64,000 bases of DNA from CAZQHK01 sp964593455 (GCA_964593455.1 CAZQHK010000007.1:62001-126000), one strand, 5' to 3'; numbered from the stretch's first letter, positions 35,307 through 44,553 are shown. Notes: generated by a model from the letters alone, not told the origin. A program made the numbers and translations.

Positions 35307-37676
35307 ATGACTCGAAAAAGCGTAGGATCAAGTCCGCCACGCAAGGACGCGATAGAAAAAGCAACCGGCCTGGGGACCTTTATCGCCGACATGAAGATTC
35401 CGGGTATGCTGCACATGGCGGTGATCAGGTCCACGAAACCCCACGCAGTTTTGGAAAGAATCGATACAGACGCGGCTCTAAGCTCGAGCGGAGTAGTGGC
35501 TGTTGTTACCGGAGAAAACTGTAATCTCAAGGTGGGACATTGCATTGTCGACCAACCGCCCATGGCCGTAAAAAAGGTTAGATATGTCGGCGAACCGGTG
35601 GCAGCGGTGGTTGCCGATACCAAGGAAGAAGCCGTGTTGGCAGCAGACAAGGTAGCGGTCTCCTACCGGGATCTGCCGGCCGTGTTTTCAGCCCGGGAAG
35701 CCCAAAAACCGGAAGCACCGATTATCCACGAAGACCTGGCTTCTTACCATACTCTACCCGGCTTCAACAAAGTGCCTGGCACCAATGTTTTTCATCACTA
35801 CAAACTACGCAAAGGCAACGTGGAAGAAGGATTTAAACAGGCGGACATGATCCTGGAAAACACCTTCGATTTTCCTCATTCCAGCCATGCCGCGCTGGAA
35901 CCGCATGGAGCCATAGCTCAGTTTGATTCCGAAGGAAAACTGACTGTTTGGGCCTCGTCGCAAGCCCCGTTTACCGTCAGGAACTTCCTGGCTGCCATGT
36001 TCTCCATGCCACTTCACCAGGTGCGGGTGATCGTGCCGTATCTCGGCGGCGGTTTCGGATGCAAATCGGACACGACCATCGAACCACTGGTTTCGTATGT
36101 CGCCAGGCACGTAGTGGGCCGGCCGGTACGGCTTATCCTTTCCCGTGAAGAAGTCTTCTGCGGGGCGGTCATCGGCCGGGGATTTTCCAACCACATAAAA
36201 ATCGGGTTTACCAGGGACGGCATGATAACCGCCGCCGAGGTGGATATCGCCGCCAGCTGCGGAGCCTATGGAGAAAACGCTATTAATATCGTAGTCGGAG
36301 GCGGGCATAACGCCACCGGACCATACGAGATACCCAACGTCGCCATCGATTCCCGGGGGACCTACACAAATACACCGTTGGTGGGAGCATATCGGGGATA
36401 CGGTCATCCCGAAGCCCACTGGATGATGGAACGACAGATGGATATCAGCGCCCGCGAACTGAAAATCGATCCCATTAAGCTCAGGCGGCAAAACCTGCTC
36501 AAACCAGGCTCGATCAACAACCTGGGACAGACCATCACCGAGAAAAACGGCGACCTGGAAGGATGCCTGGACGCGGTTCTGAAAAGCCTGAACCTGTCCT
36601 CAAAACAACCGGATGAAGGACCTATCAGGTACGGAAAACACATCGCCTGCCTGATGAAGTCACCGGTCATGGCCACCAATGCCGCTTCGGGAGCATCGGC
36701 CCGTTTCAACGAAGACGGCACCATCCAAATCAACATGACCGGCAGCGAGATGGGTCAGGGCTCCATGACGGCTCTTTGCCAGATCGCGGCGGAGACACTC
36801 GAAGTCCCCGTGGACCGGGTACGCATCAACGCCGGCGGAGACACTCTTTACACGCCCTACGAGTGGCAATCGGTTGCCTCGAGTACTACCTGGAAAGTCG
36901 GGAACGCCGTCAACCAGGCCTGCGAACGGTTGATCGAAGTAGTTAAACGGAACGCTTCGCTTGTCCTGAAGTGTTCCCTGGAAGACCTTGAATATGACGG
37001 GGAAACCGTGTTTCTGAAAGACAATCCGAGCAACGCAATTCCGCTGGTCCAATTGACACTGGGTTACACGTATCCCGACGGCCGCACGGTGGGAGAACCG
37101 GCCATGGCCTACGGAAGTTTTATCCCGATTGATCTCGCCTACCCCGACGCCGAAACGGGCGGCGGCAACTGCGCCGGGTCCTGGACCTTCGGCTGCCAGG
37201 GCTCCGAGGTGTCGGTTGACATCGAGACCGGAGAGATCAAAGTGCTCCGGTTTGTCACGGCAATGGACATCGGCACGGTGATCAACCCGCTGCTGGCCCG
37301 GGGCCAGATTACCGGCGCCGTGGTCCAGGCCATGGGAGGGGCCCTGACCGAAAAGATCATCTATGGCGATGACGGAGCGATTCGCAACGCCAACTTCACC
37401 GACTACAAGATCCCGACCCCGAAGGATATCGATCCCGATTCACTGGAAGTTATTTTCTTAGAGAATCCCGACGAGAAAGCGGCTTTCGGAAACCGCTGCA
37501 TGGCGGAACACGGCACCGTGGCGGTGGCCCCGGCCATTGCCAACGCGGTCAGGGACGCCGTGGGACTCGACTTTTTCGAGCTTCCCATGGACGTTTGCAC
37601 CGTCCTTAAAAAACTGAAAGAATCGGGAGTAACTTCCCGTAACGGCGAAGAAGCCGAACTGGAAGGGGGGTGCTGA
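35307..37676 (+). CDS. xanthine dehydrogenase-family molybdopterin-binding subunit
   Basis: A 789-residue catalytic subunit of a molybdenum hydroxylase. It has the small N-terminal a/b hammerhead domain (DAIEKATGLGTFIADMKIPG, VAVVTGENC, VRYVGEPVAAVVADT), then the Mo-cofactor domains with VPYLGGGFGCKSDTTIEP, GAYRGYGHPEAHWMMER, TGSEMGQGSMTALCQIAAE and the C-terminal active-site region NRCMAEHGTVAVAPAIANAV, where the catalytic Glu is present. GAGGAGGA precedes the ATG. FAD and 2Fe-2S subunits follow, so it is a three-subunit enzyme of the xanthine dehydrogenase/nicotinate or purine hydroxylase class. The heterocyclic substrate cannot be read from sequence. Confidence 0.92.
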   Translation: MTRKSVGSSPPRKDAIEKATGLGTFIADMKIPGMLHMAVIRSTKPHAVLERIDTDAALSSSGVVAVVTGENCNLKVGHCIVDQPPMAVKKVRYVGEPVAAVVADTKEEAVLAADKVAVSYRDLPAVFSAREAQKPEAPIIHEDLASYHTLPGFNKVPGTNVFHHYKLRKGNVEEGFKQADMILENTFDFPHSSHAALEPHGAIAQFDSEGKLTVWASSQAPFTVRNFLAAMFSMPLHQVRVIVPYLGGGFGCKSDTTIEPLVSYVARHVVGRPVRLILSREEVFCGAVIGRGFSNHIKIGFTRDGMITAAEVDIAASCGAYGENAINIVVGGGHNATGPYEIPNVAIDSRGTYTNTPLVGAYRGYGHPEAHWMMERQMDISARELKIDPIKLRRQNLLKPGSINNLGQTITEKNGDLEGCLDAVLKSLNLSSKQPDEGPIRYGKHIACLMKSPVMATNAASGASARFNEDGTIQINMTGSEMGQGSMTALCQIAAETLEVPVDRVRINAGGDTLYTPYEWQSVASSTTWKVGNAVNQACERLIEVVKRNASLVLKCSLEDLEYDGETVFLKDNPSNAIPLVQLTLGYTYPDGRTVGEPAMAYGSFIPIDLAYPDAETGGGNCAGSWTFGCQGSEVSVDIETGEIKVLRFVTAMDIGTVINPLLARGQITGAVVQAMGGALTEKIIYGDDGAIRNANFTDYKIPTPKDIDPDSLEVIFLENPDEKAAFGNRCMAEHGTVAVAPAIANAVRDAVGLDFFELPMDVCTVLKKLKESGVTSRNGEEAELEGGC

Positions 37677-37678
37677 CC

Positions 37679-38599
37679 ATGCTTAGACCTTTTGATTATT
37701 ATAAAGCCGGCACTCTGGAAGAAGCCAGCCGTCTCTTGCTGGAGCACGAGAACGCCAGACCGCTGGCGGGAGGCACCGACCTGCTGGTAAAACTTCGGGA
37801 TGGAAAATCTGCGTACCCAACAGTCATTGATATCAAGGGACTCGATGATTTAAAAGGAATCCGGATGGAAGACGAGATACTTTCCATAGGCGCCCTGGCG
37901 ACGGTCACCGACATTCTGGAGTCCCCGCTGCTCTGTGGTCCCTACGAACTGTTAAAGGAATCGGCCGAGGTATTCGGCTGCCTGGAGATACGCCACCGAG
38001 CTACCGTTGGCGGCAGCATCGCCCACGCCTCCCCGGGAGGAGAATTCGGCAGTCCCATGATGGTACTGAAAGCCATGGTGGAGCTGTACGGTCCGGAAGG
38101 AAAACGGACCTTGCCGGTAGCGGATTTTATTACCGGCCCAACCCGTACCGCCATTAAACCGGGGGAGATACTGGTCAGAATACTGGTCCCCAAATACCCG
38201 GAGAGCACCGTGAGCGCCTACCGTCGCCGCAGCCGGATAGCCGGGATGGACCTGGCTTCCATGAACATGGCCGTACTGATTACCGATGCCCCCGATCAAG
38301 TATCCCGGCGGTTCAGGGTGGCCGCGGGAGCAGTAGCCGCAACTCCCATCAGACTCGATGCGGCGGAAGAGATATTGAACGGCTCTCCGCTCACGGATGC
38401 GACCATAAAAGAAGCGGCCCGAAAAGCCAATGAAGGTCTTAATCCCCGAGCCAGCAGCCTGAGAGCAACCCCCGAATACAAAAAGGATATGATCTATATA
38501 CTTCTTAAAAGAATTTTGGCGGATCTGCTTGGCAGCAGCCCACAGGGCCGGAGCGGAGGTGAACAGAGCGATGATGCACGAGATAAAACTTACGGTTAA
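37679..38599 (+). CDS. xanthine dehydrogenase-family FAD-binding subunit
   Basis: A 306-residue FAD subunit of the hydroxylase. The FAD phosphate-binding motif is RPLAGGTDLLVKLRDG near 28-43, and the second FAD segment is RHRATVGGSIAHASPGGEF near 105-123. The C-terminal CO dehydrogenase flavoprotein domain follows. ATG at 37679, with GGAAGGGG upstream; the large subunit's TGA stop is two bases before it. Its 3' end overlaps the iron-sulfur subunit gene by 29 bases. Confidence 0.92.
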   Translation: MLRPFDYYKAGTLEEASRLLLEHENARPLAGGTDLLVKLRDGKSAYPTVIDIKGLDDLKGIRMEDEILSIGALATVTDILESPLLCGPYELLKESAEVFGCLEIRHRATVGGSIAHASPGGEFGSPMMVLKAMVELYGPEGKRTLPVADFITGPTRTAIKPGEILVRILVPKYPESTVSAYRRRSRIAGMDLASMNMAVLITDAPDQVSRRFRVAAGAVAATPIRLDAAEEILNGSPLTDATIKEAARKANEGLNPRASSLRATPEYKKDMIYILLKRILADLLGSSPQGRSGGEQSDDARDKTYG

Positions 38600-39065
38600 T
38601 AATCAAGTCGTCACCAGGACCGTATCGTCGAACCTCACGTTGCTTGAGTTTATCCGCAATCACCTGGAACTTACCGGCACCAAAGAAGGATGCGGAAACG
38701 GCGAGTGCGGCGCCTGCACGGTCCTCCTTCAAGGCGTGCCGGTCAGGAGCTGCCTCATGCTGGCGGTGGAAGCGGACGGAGCAAAACTTGAAACCATAGA
38801 AGGCTTGGCCGACGGTTTCGAACTGTCGCAAATACAGCTGGCATTCGTGGAACACGGAGCGATCCAATGCGGATTCTGTACTCCGGGTTTCATCATGGCT
38901 GTCACCGCCCTTTTACGGAATACGAGCAATCCCACGAAAAAAGAGATACGGGAAGCCCTGGGTGGCCATCTGTGCCGCTGTACCGGTTACGAGGCTATTT
39001 TCAATGCGGTCAAAGCCGCCGCCGAAGCATTGCCGGACCCTGTGGAGGTTTGTCCATCTCTGTAA
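38571..39065 (+). CDS. (2Fe-2S)-binding small subunit of the molybdenum hydroxylase
   Basis: A 164-residue electron-transfer subunit. The N-terminal plant-type ferredoxin cluster is CGNGECGACTVLLQG plus a later RSC. The C-terminal four-helix cluster domain has CGFCTPGFIMAVTALL and HLCRCTGYEAI. All eight Cys are present. ATG at 38571 behind GGAGGTGA; the two adjacent ATGs make the exact start uncertain by one codon. It completes the LMS-type enzyme encoded by the three overlapping genes. Confidence 0.95.
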   Translation: MMHEIKLTVNNQVVTRTVSSNLTLLEFIRNHLELTGTKEGCGNGECGACTVLLQGVPVRSCLMLAVEADGAKLETIEGLADGFELSQIQLAFVEHGAIQCGFCTPGFIMAVTALLRNTSNPTKKEIREALGGHLCRCTGYEAIFNAVKAAAEALPDPVEVCPSL

Positions 39066-39207
39066 AGGTAAGTGTCAACATTGAAACGATTTTTGTTGTG
39101 GGCAGAAAGATTGCTGGACGGATAATCCACACATCAAGCGTGGGATGGAGAGATTTTGACCCGGGCGAAGGCTTGCACTTTCCTGTAAACGGTAGTGTTT
39201 ACATGGT

Positions 39208-39262
39208 GACGTAGCGAAAGCCGGGTGGTCCCACCCTCAAGCAAGAGGTGTAGGAAGAAAGG
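39208..39262 (-). repeat. dispersed repeat family B copy between the hydroxylase and amidohydrolase genes
   Basis: On the minus strand: CTTCCTACACCTCTTGCTTG, AGGGTGGGACCACC, then CTTTCGCTACGTC. It matches 10241-10293 closely and the first part of 61.98-62.04 kb. It lies just upstream of the amidohydrolase ribosome-binding site. The remaining part of the 210-bp gap holds nothing recognisable. Confidence 0.7.
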
Positions 39263-39275
39263 AGAGATATGTATA

Positions 39276-40556
39276 ATGGATTTAATTATACGTAACGCCC
39301 GGGTGCGCGGACGGGATGAACTGGTTGATATCGCCGTGGAAGGCGAAACCATAGCGAAGATCGCGGCGAAAATTGCGGATTCGGGGACGAAGGAAATCGA
39401 CGCCGGCGGACAACTGGTCACCCCGACCTTTATCGATCCCCATCTTCATCTGGATAAGGCGCTCATCAGCGAGGTTGTTCGGGAAAACGTAACCGGCACC
39501 CTGATGGAAGCTATTGAGATCATCTGGAACCATAAAAAACACTACACCAATGAGGACATAATGTCCCGTGCCGGGCGATGCATCGAATGGGGAATATCAC
39601 ATGGGACAACCGTGTTCAGATCCCACGTAGACATCTGCCATATTTCCGGACTGAAACCGTTTGAAGGCGTCGCGGCAACCAGAGATAAATACAAAGATGT
39701 CTGTGATGTTCAAATCGTGGCTTTTCCCCAGGAAGGAATTGTTCAGTCACCGGGAACTGAAGAATTGATGATCAAATCCATGGAAATGGGAGCCGATGTC
39801 GTGGGAGGCATGCCCTACAACGAGATGACCGAGGACGACTCCAAACGGCACATCGACATCTGTTTCGAAATCGCCAAAAAGTTTGATGCCGATATCGACA
39901 TGCATGTGGACGAGACCGATGATCCTAACGCCCGGACGCTGCAGTATCTGGCCGCCAAGACCATCAAGGAAGGATGGCATGGACGAGTAACCGCCGGCCA
40001 TACGTGCGCCCTGGCTGCCTACAACCCCTATTACGCGGCGAAAGTCATCGGGTTGATCAAACAGGCTCAAATGAACATGGTCACCAACCCGGCTACGAAT
40101 CTCATGCTGGAGGGCCGGCTCGATCAGCAGCCTATCCGTCGGGGTATCACCCGGGTCAAGGAATTGCTCGCTCTCGGCGTCAACGTGGTATACGGGCAGG
40201 ACTGCTTGAAAGACACCTTCTACCCGACTTTCGGGCAGGCTGACATGCTGGAAGTGGGTCTGATAACCGCCCATGCCGCGCAGTTCAGTATGCCGAAGGA
40301 AATCGAGACGCTGTTCGACATGCCTACCGTCCGCTCGGCCAAGATGCTCAGGCTCTCGGATTACGGTCTTGAAGAAGGGAAATCCGCCTCCTTCAACATC
40401 ATCGACGCCGAAACGGTACAGGAAGCCTTCAGGACCCAGGCGGACCGCCTCTACGTGTTCAGGAAGGGCCGGCTGCTGTCGGAAACCCGGACCATATCCA
40501 AACTGCACATCAACCAGCAACAAAAGAGCGCTGAAAGCAGTAATCAGCATGAATAA
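39276..40556 (+). CDS. cytosine deaminase (CodA)-like amidohydrolase
   Basis: A 426-residue metal-dependent hydrolase with a TIM-barrel core. The first metal motif is FIDPHLHLDKAL near 59-70. The barrel continues with THG-type TTVFRSHVDICH, LQIVAFPQEGI-like VQIVAFPQEGIVQSPG, DMHVDETDDPNARTLQYLA and RVTAGHTCALAAYNPYYA. The catalytic Asp segment is VVYGQDCLKDTFYPTFGQAD, where CodA has GHDD. The overall pattern follows E. coli CodA closely, but the GQDC change points to a different substrate. ATG at 39276 behind GGAGAG. In this operon it probably deaminates or opens a ring produced by the hydroxylase. Confidence 0.88.
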   Translation: MDLIIRNARVRGRDELVDIAVEGETIAKIAAKIADSGTKEIDAGGQLVTPTFIDPHLHLDKALISEVVRENVTGTLMEAIEIIWNHKKHYTNEDIMSRAGRCIEWGISHGTTVFRSHVDICHISGLKPFEGVAATRDKYKDVCDVQIVAFPQEGIVQSPGTEELMIKSMEMGADVVGGMPYNEMTEDDSKRHIDICFEIAKKFDADIDMHVDETDDPNARTLQYLAAKTIKEGWHGRVTAGHTCALAAYNPYYAAKVIGLIKQAQMNMVTNPATNLMLEGRLDQQPIRRGITRVKELLALGVNVVYGQDCLKDTFYPTFGQADMLEVGLITAHAAQFSMPKEIETLFDMPTVRSAKMLRLSDYGLEEGKSASFNIIDAETVQEAFRTQADRLYVFRKGRLLSETRTISKLHINQQQKSAESSNQHE

Positions 40557-40621
40557 CGATATCAATACCATTAAGAGAGAATTAACAAAAAGTAACTGAG
40601 AAAGAGAAAGGATGATCAATA

Positions 40622-41392
40622 ATGGCTACAAAGCTCTATGATCTGACCCAACCATTGTCGGTACTGACACCGGCCTGGCCGACATACGAGCCGTTGCAGC
40701 TCAAATTCTTCAAACGCCTTTGTCCCAATGGCGCCAACGGGCAGCTGATAACCACCTCTAACCATGTGGGCACGCATATCGACGGCTCACTTCATTTCTG
40801 TACACACGGACGCGATATCGCTTCTATCCCCCTGGAAGACCTATACGGAGAAGCGGTGGTGGTCGATCTGAGCGACATTTCACGCGACTATGGTATCTAT
40901 ACTTCAAAAGACATTACGGATCGGGTGGAGGTCAAAGAACGGGATATCCTCATCATCAACACCGGGTACCACCGTTACGCCTGGGACCAGCCGGAAGCGG
41001 ACGAAACCCGGTACATGGTCATGCATCCCGGACCGACCAAAGAGTTTACCGAGTGGTGCCTGAAGATGAAGTTCAAGTGGCTCGGCGTAGACTGCGGGAG
41101 TGCCGACCATCCTTTAAACACGAAAATCCGCGACTGGATGCCTCAGCATGCCAAGAATGGAGATAAAGCGCTCAAGGAGATGTACGGCAAGGGTCTCGAT
41201 GAGCTCTTCCCGCCTGAAGATTACCAGCAGATGCATATCGCCCTGTTCCCCTTCGATATCATTCACGCCGAAAACCTGGGAGGCGATATCGACAAGCTGC
41301 TTAACCGCCGGGTAACAATAGGCTGCTTCCCCTGGCGCTTCGTGGGTGGAGAGAGCTCAATCTGCCGGATAGTGGCTTTTGTGGAAGAATAA
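40622..41392 (+). CDS. cyclase-family (kynurenine formamidase-like) amide hydrolase
   Basis: A 256-residue hydrolase of the cyclase/KynB/isatin hydrolase superfamily. The metal motif HxGTHxD is clear in SNHVGTHIDGSLHF near 46-59. Further blocks are DILIINTGYHRY and WLGVDCGSADHPLN and the C-terminal LLNRRVTIGCFPWRFVGGES. Members hydrolyse cyclic amides, formamides or lactones using Mn or Zn. It is the last gene of the catabolic operon and is followed by a terminator. The substrate is likely an opened or cyclic amide from the upstream steps. Confidence 0.88.
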   Translation: MATKLYDLTQPLSVLTPAWPTYEPLQLKFFKRLCPNGANGQLITTSNHVGTHIDGSLHFCTHGRDIASIPLEDLYGEAVVVDLSDISRDYGIYTSKDITDRVEVKERDILIINTGYHRYAWDQPEADETRYMVMHPGPTKEFTEWCLKMKFKWLGVDCGSADHPLNTKIRDWMPQHAKNGDKALKEMYGKGLDELFPPEDYQQMHIALFPFDIIHAENLGGDIDKLLNRRVTIGCFPWRFVGGESSICRIVAFVEE

Positions 41393-41421
41393 TTCAGGAC
41401 CGATTGCCAATCCTCGCTGAA

Positions 41422-41463
41422 AATAATAGCCGGTCATCAGAAATGGTGACCGGTTATTTTGAT
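41422..41463 (+). terminator. rho-independent terminator after the catabolic operon
   Basis: TAGCCGGTCA and TGACCGGTTA pair (one mismatch and flanking A-T pairs) around an about 10-base loop and are followed by TTTTGATTGTTT. It lies about 30 bp after the cyclase-family gene stop. Confidence 0.75.
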
Positions 41464-41824
41464 TGTTTGATTTTCTCCTGATCCGGGTTACATATGTTAT
41501 TTTTCCAATCTGAAATAAGAGACGCTGGTGTAAGGGATTCCCTTACATGCATCATCCAAACCCTTATGCAGATCCAATCCATTTCTTCTTTGCTTCTAAT
41601 ATAAATAGAAACCACATTATAAGGATTTAAGCCGCTATGAATGCGGTTTTTCCCAATAGCCTCAATTCCATCTATAAGCTATTCTTATATCAGAGGGATC
41701 ATTGAGTTCGGTTTTTTTTGCGTCATCGCGAAACCAAATTCAAAATATATAACTATAATACCCGGAAGTTTTGCGTGCTGTTCTACCAACCGCTGGCTGC
41801 AGCGGGAAAATGAGGTGAGCCACT
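41464..41824. other. non-coding AT-rich leader before a secreted protein
   Basis: About 360 bp with no convincing gene. It has a perfect 19-bp palindrome, TGTAAGGGATTCCCTTACA at 41529-41547, suited to a dimeric regulator. CCGC-TATGAAT-GCGG followed by five T at 41632-41651 is a weak terminator-like hairpin. Near the gene, CCGCTG-GCTG-CAGCGG (41795-41815 region) could sequester the translation start. No known riboswitch was recognised. Confidence 0.45.
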
Positions 41825-43525
41825 ATGAGTTTCAATAAGAATCTCCCTGTAATGTTTCTGATACTTTTCCTCACAGCTTTCATCGTGTCCCCCGCCGCGT
41901 CCCAGGTATTCAACATGCAGCGCGGGAACAAGCGTATCCAGTTCAACGCCGGGTCGTACAGCGTCACCACGGACCAACGAAACCCGGAGATCCAGGTCAC
42001 CGCCTGGTGGATGAAGCTCTACGACTATTCATATACGGCGAAAACCTGGGCCGACACCAGCCGGACCATCAGCCTCCATGTCCGGAGCACTAGAGGTACC
42101 ACGCAGTCCAGCACCTACTACCAGATGTATGACGTCGAGAGCAATTACAGCAACGATACCTATATCAGGCGGTACCGGGAACGAAAAGGGGCCACCTGTT
42201 ACGCCCATGACACCGGCACCAAGCAGGCCATGGGAATGGCTGTCTGGGGCTACCGTCGCGATATCGCTTCCTGGAAAGGCTTTTACAATTGGCGGCCGAA
42301 CAACTCTCCGGAAGGCCACAGCGGCGGTAACATGGAGTGGCACGGTTGGAGTTGGCGCACCTTCAACAACAACACGGTCCTTAAGATACAGATCAGGACC
42401 TGGGTGGCCGAATACTCCAACCACGGTAACAGCCATCAGGAGATCCACTGGTTCAATTCAACCCAAAAACCTAACGGGCAGGACAACATCATCGATCTCA
42501 ACATGCGTGAACAGTGGGGATACGGCCCCCAGTGGTCCCTGCAGTTCGAAATATCCCACATGGATGTGGAGTATGACTCCACCTATAAAGCGTACCGGCC
42601 AAGCGGTTACTGGGTGTCGGGCACGAGCGCTTTCGACGCCGGCTCCGAGTACTACAAGTGGGCCATGATAACCTACGCTGACCGGGACCGCTCGGTCAAG
42701 GTCTACTCCCGGGTCAGCACCTCCACCAGCTTCAGTTCCTGGAGCGCTCAGAGAAGCAATTACTACAACCTCGATGCAGCCTACCGGTACCTGCAATTGA
42801 AGGTCGACTTTGACAGCGCCGGTACAGGCTATCCGGGTCCGGGCACCTCCGCTAAACTCGACTGGATCTGTGCTTTTTACGGGACAAACCGCAAACCGTA
42901 TCTCAAGAACCTGGCTATCAGCAACAATATCCCGTCCGAGTGGGGCGGTGTTGATAAACGAAGCCAGATCAATTACTCCAACCCGGCCCAGGCGGCCACG
43001 TTCGCCACCTGGAACACCTTACCCAAGGCCGACGGATTTTATGGGGACCTCACGTTCCGGTTCCGGATAAAGGACCAGCTCTCCGACAATAACCAGGAAA
43101 ACCTGATGTCCGATTACAGCGAGAAACAGTTCTTCTGCGACAACAACGAGCCGCCGGTAATCACGGCCGGTTCGTTCCAGGTCCTGCCCGACCCGGCCTA
43201 CACCACCGACACGCTGTACGTCAACACCTCCATGTCGGCTTCCGACAGCGACAGTGTCGTTACCGCGTGCCACGCGGAAGCGGACCTGCCGAACATGGAG
43301 TACCGCTCGTCGTGGACGGTAGGCGGCCAGCAGGTGGGCGACACGGCTCCCGAGCTGGCGCCGGAGAACTACGTCAAGGGCGACACGGTCCGGGTCGAGG
43401 TGTTCCCATTCGACGGCAAAGAGTTCGGGCAGATGGTGGCTGACGAGCTCACCATCTCCAACAAGCCGCCGGTTATCACCACCGATATCGACGGCGACAA
43501 CGAGTGGGAGCTGCAGTTGAGGTAA
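41825..43525 (+). CDS. secreted protein with C-terminal Ig-like repeats, function unknown
   Basis: A 566-residue exported protein. The signal peptide covers about 1-26 (MFLILFLTAFIVSPAASQ, cleavage after Ala-Ser or Ser-Gln). Residues about 30-370 are rich in Trp, Tyr, Ser, Asn and Thr and predicted beta, resembling a lectin or jelly-roll module, but I do not recognise a family. Two Ig/PKD-like stretches follow: NNEPPVITAGSFQVLPDPAY with TLYVNTSMSASDSDSV, and NKPPVITTDIDGD at the very end. The second repeat stops after about 20 residues, so the C-terminus may be truncated. AGGTGAG precedes the ATG. It stands alone between terminators. Confidence 0.7.
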   Translation: MSFNKNLPVMFLILFLTAFIVSPAASQVFNMQRGNKRIQFNAGSYSVTTDQRNPEIQVTAWWMKLYDYSYTAKTWADTSRTISLHVRSTRGTTQSSTYYQMYDVESNYSNDTYIRRYRERKGATCYAHDTGTKQAMGMAVWGYRRDIASWKGFYNWRPNNSPEGHSGGNMEWHGWSWRTFNNNTVLKIQIRTWVAEYSNHGNSHQEIHWFNSTQKPNGQDNIIDLNMREQWGYGPQWSLQFEISHMDVEYDSTYKAYRPSGYWVSGTSAFDAGSEYYKWAMITYADRDRSVKVYSRVSTSTSFSSWSAQRSNYYNLDAAYRYLQLKVDFDSAGTGYPGPGTSAKLDWICAFYGTNRKPYLKNLAISNNIPSEWGGVDKRSQINYSNPAQAATFATWNTLPKADGFYGDLTFRFRIKDQLSDNNQENLMSDYSEKQFFCDNNEPPVITAGSFQVLPDPAYTTDTLYVNTSMSASDSDSVVTACHAEADLPNMEYRSSWTVGGQQVGDTAPELAPENYVKGDTVRVEVFPFDGKEFGQMVADELTISNKPPVITTDIDGDNEWELQLR

Positions 43526-43585
43526 TCGATCAGCCGGCTGCCTGGCAGTTAATTTAGGAGGCAATAGTACATTGTAACGATTAAC

Positions 43586-43622
43586 AACGGCTACGGTAAT
43601 CATGCAGCCGTTTAAGATAAAA
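43586..43622 (+). terminator. terminator-like hairpin after the secreted protein
   Basis: AACGGCT and AGCCGTT pair around a 13-base loop, followed by an A-rich run. It lies about 60 bp after the stop codon in a 295-bp gap; the rest of the gap shows only a short GGGCGGGACCAAC resembling family B. Confidence 0.5.
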
Positions 43623-43820
43623 AAAACAAGCTTGTCCGGGGCGGGACCAACCTGCCCTTACTACACCACCTTGATAATCCTCCCCTTTAAAGAAAGCTTC
43701 CACTTTTCACTAAGAAGCGTGAAAACTAAGAGATGAAATAGCGAAAGCATATTGCGCTCCAGAGAATAATTCTATAGAATTTGATAAACGTATCAATAAT
43801 CCGGTAAAGAGTGAGCAGTT

Positions 43821-44078
43821 ATGGAAAACTTCGTCCGTATCATGGTTTTTGAGAACGAGATCGAAGCCCAGGTGTTGGATTCCGTGTTGAAAGAACACGA
43901 TATCCCACATCAGGTTTGGTCCTTCCACGACACGGCCTACGATGGTCTCTTCCAGTTGAGCAAAGGATGGGGGTTCCTGTTGGCACCGGAAGAATTTCGA
44001 GACAGGATAAATCTCCTTTACGATGAGGTGAACCAGGCGGTATCCCCGATGGAGTCAACTGAAGATACAGAAGAATAG
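43821..44078 (+). CDS. DUF2007-like small signalling protein
   Basis: An 85-residue protein. The N-terminal part VRIMVFENEIEAQVLDSVLK followed by EHDIPHQVWSF matches the pattern of DUF2007 putative signal-transducing domains (a small alpha/beta PII-like fold). The last 15 residues are acidic. No signal peptide. It is monocistronic; a palindrome TTGACC-ACGC-GGTCAA at 44105-44120 lies just downstream. Partner unknown. Confidence 0.6.
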   Translation: MENFVRIMVFENEIEAQVLDSVLKEHDIPHQVWSFHDTAYDGLFQLSKGWGFLLAPEEFRDRINLLYDEVNQAVSPMESTEDTEE

Positions 44079-44175
44079 CCGCAGATATTTTAGATCACAG
44101 TAGTTTGACCACGCGGTCAAGCAGGTATTGAAAGATCGCTCAACAAATTCAACTTCCGGTTGATTCGGTCATGAT

Positions 44176-44553
44176 TCACGAGACATCGCTGAAAAACAGC
44201 CCCTCACCTTCCTCGATGGCCTTGATCCAGGTGGAAAACTCCTGGTGAGTGATGTCCTGTTTTTTTATCTCTTTAACTTTTCCGTCTTCACTGAGGATCA
44301 CCAGATCGATAAATACCTGGTCTCCCTGCTGGTACACGCAAAACCGAAACGGCGATCCTGATTTTTCCAGCAAGGAATGAGTACGTTCAGCCGCGGCCGC
44401 CAATTCCTGAAAATGGTCGGCGACTTCGTCCTTTTCGTCCCGTCTTTCCTGGTCCTTCTTCTTTTGCCGCCCTTCGGGATTCAACGAGGGAACATAGGTA
44501 TCAGAAGTCAATATCCCGCCGACTTTCAGATCATCATCTGTCATACCATTCAC
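44176..44553 (-). CDS. hypothetical protein, weak FlaG-like C-terminus
   Basis: A 125-residue soluble protein I do not firmly recognise. The N-terminal third is charged and probably disordered (NPEGRQKKKDQERRDEKDEV). The C-terminal half, SPFRFCVYQQGDQVFIDLVI and LSEDGKVKEIKKQDIT, looks like a small beta sheet, with faint likeness to FlaG. It lies 16 bp downstream of a response regulator on the same strand and is probably in its operon. Confidence 0.55.
   Translation of the reverse strand: MNGMTDDDLKVGGILTSDTYVPSLNPEGRQKKKDQERRDEKDEVADHFQELAAAAERTHSLLEKSGSPFRFCVYQQGDQVFIDLVILSEDGKVKEIKKQDITHQEFSTWIKAIEEGEGLFFSDVS

Noticed and set aside
40549..40600. 16-codon frame after the amidohydrolase
   Set aside because: No ribosome-binding site, no homology signal.
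41700..41824. Possible c-di-GMP riboswitch before the secreted protein
   Set aside because: Lacks the conserved GEMM core; only a small hairpin near the start codon is seen.
41641..41838. 66-codon frame upstream of the secreted protein
   Set aside because: Ser/Ile-rich random composition in an AT-rich leader and overlap with the real start.
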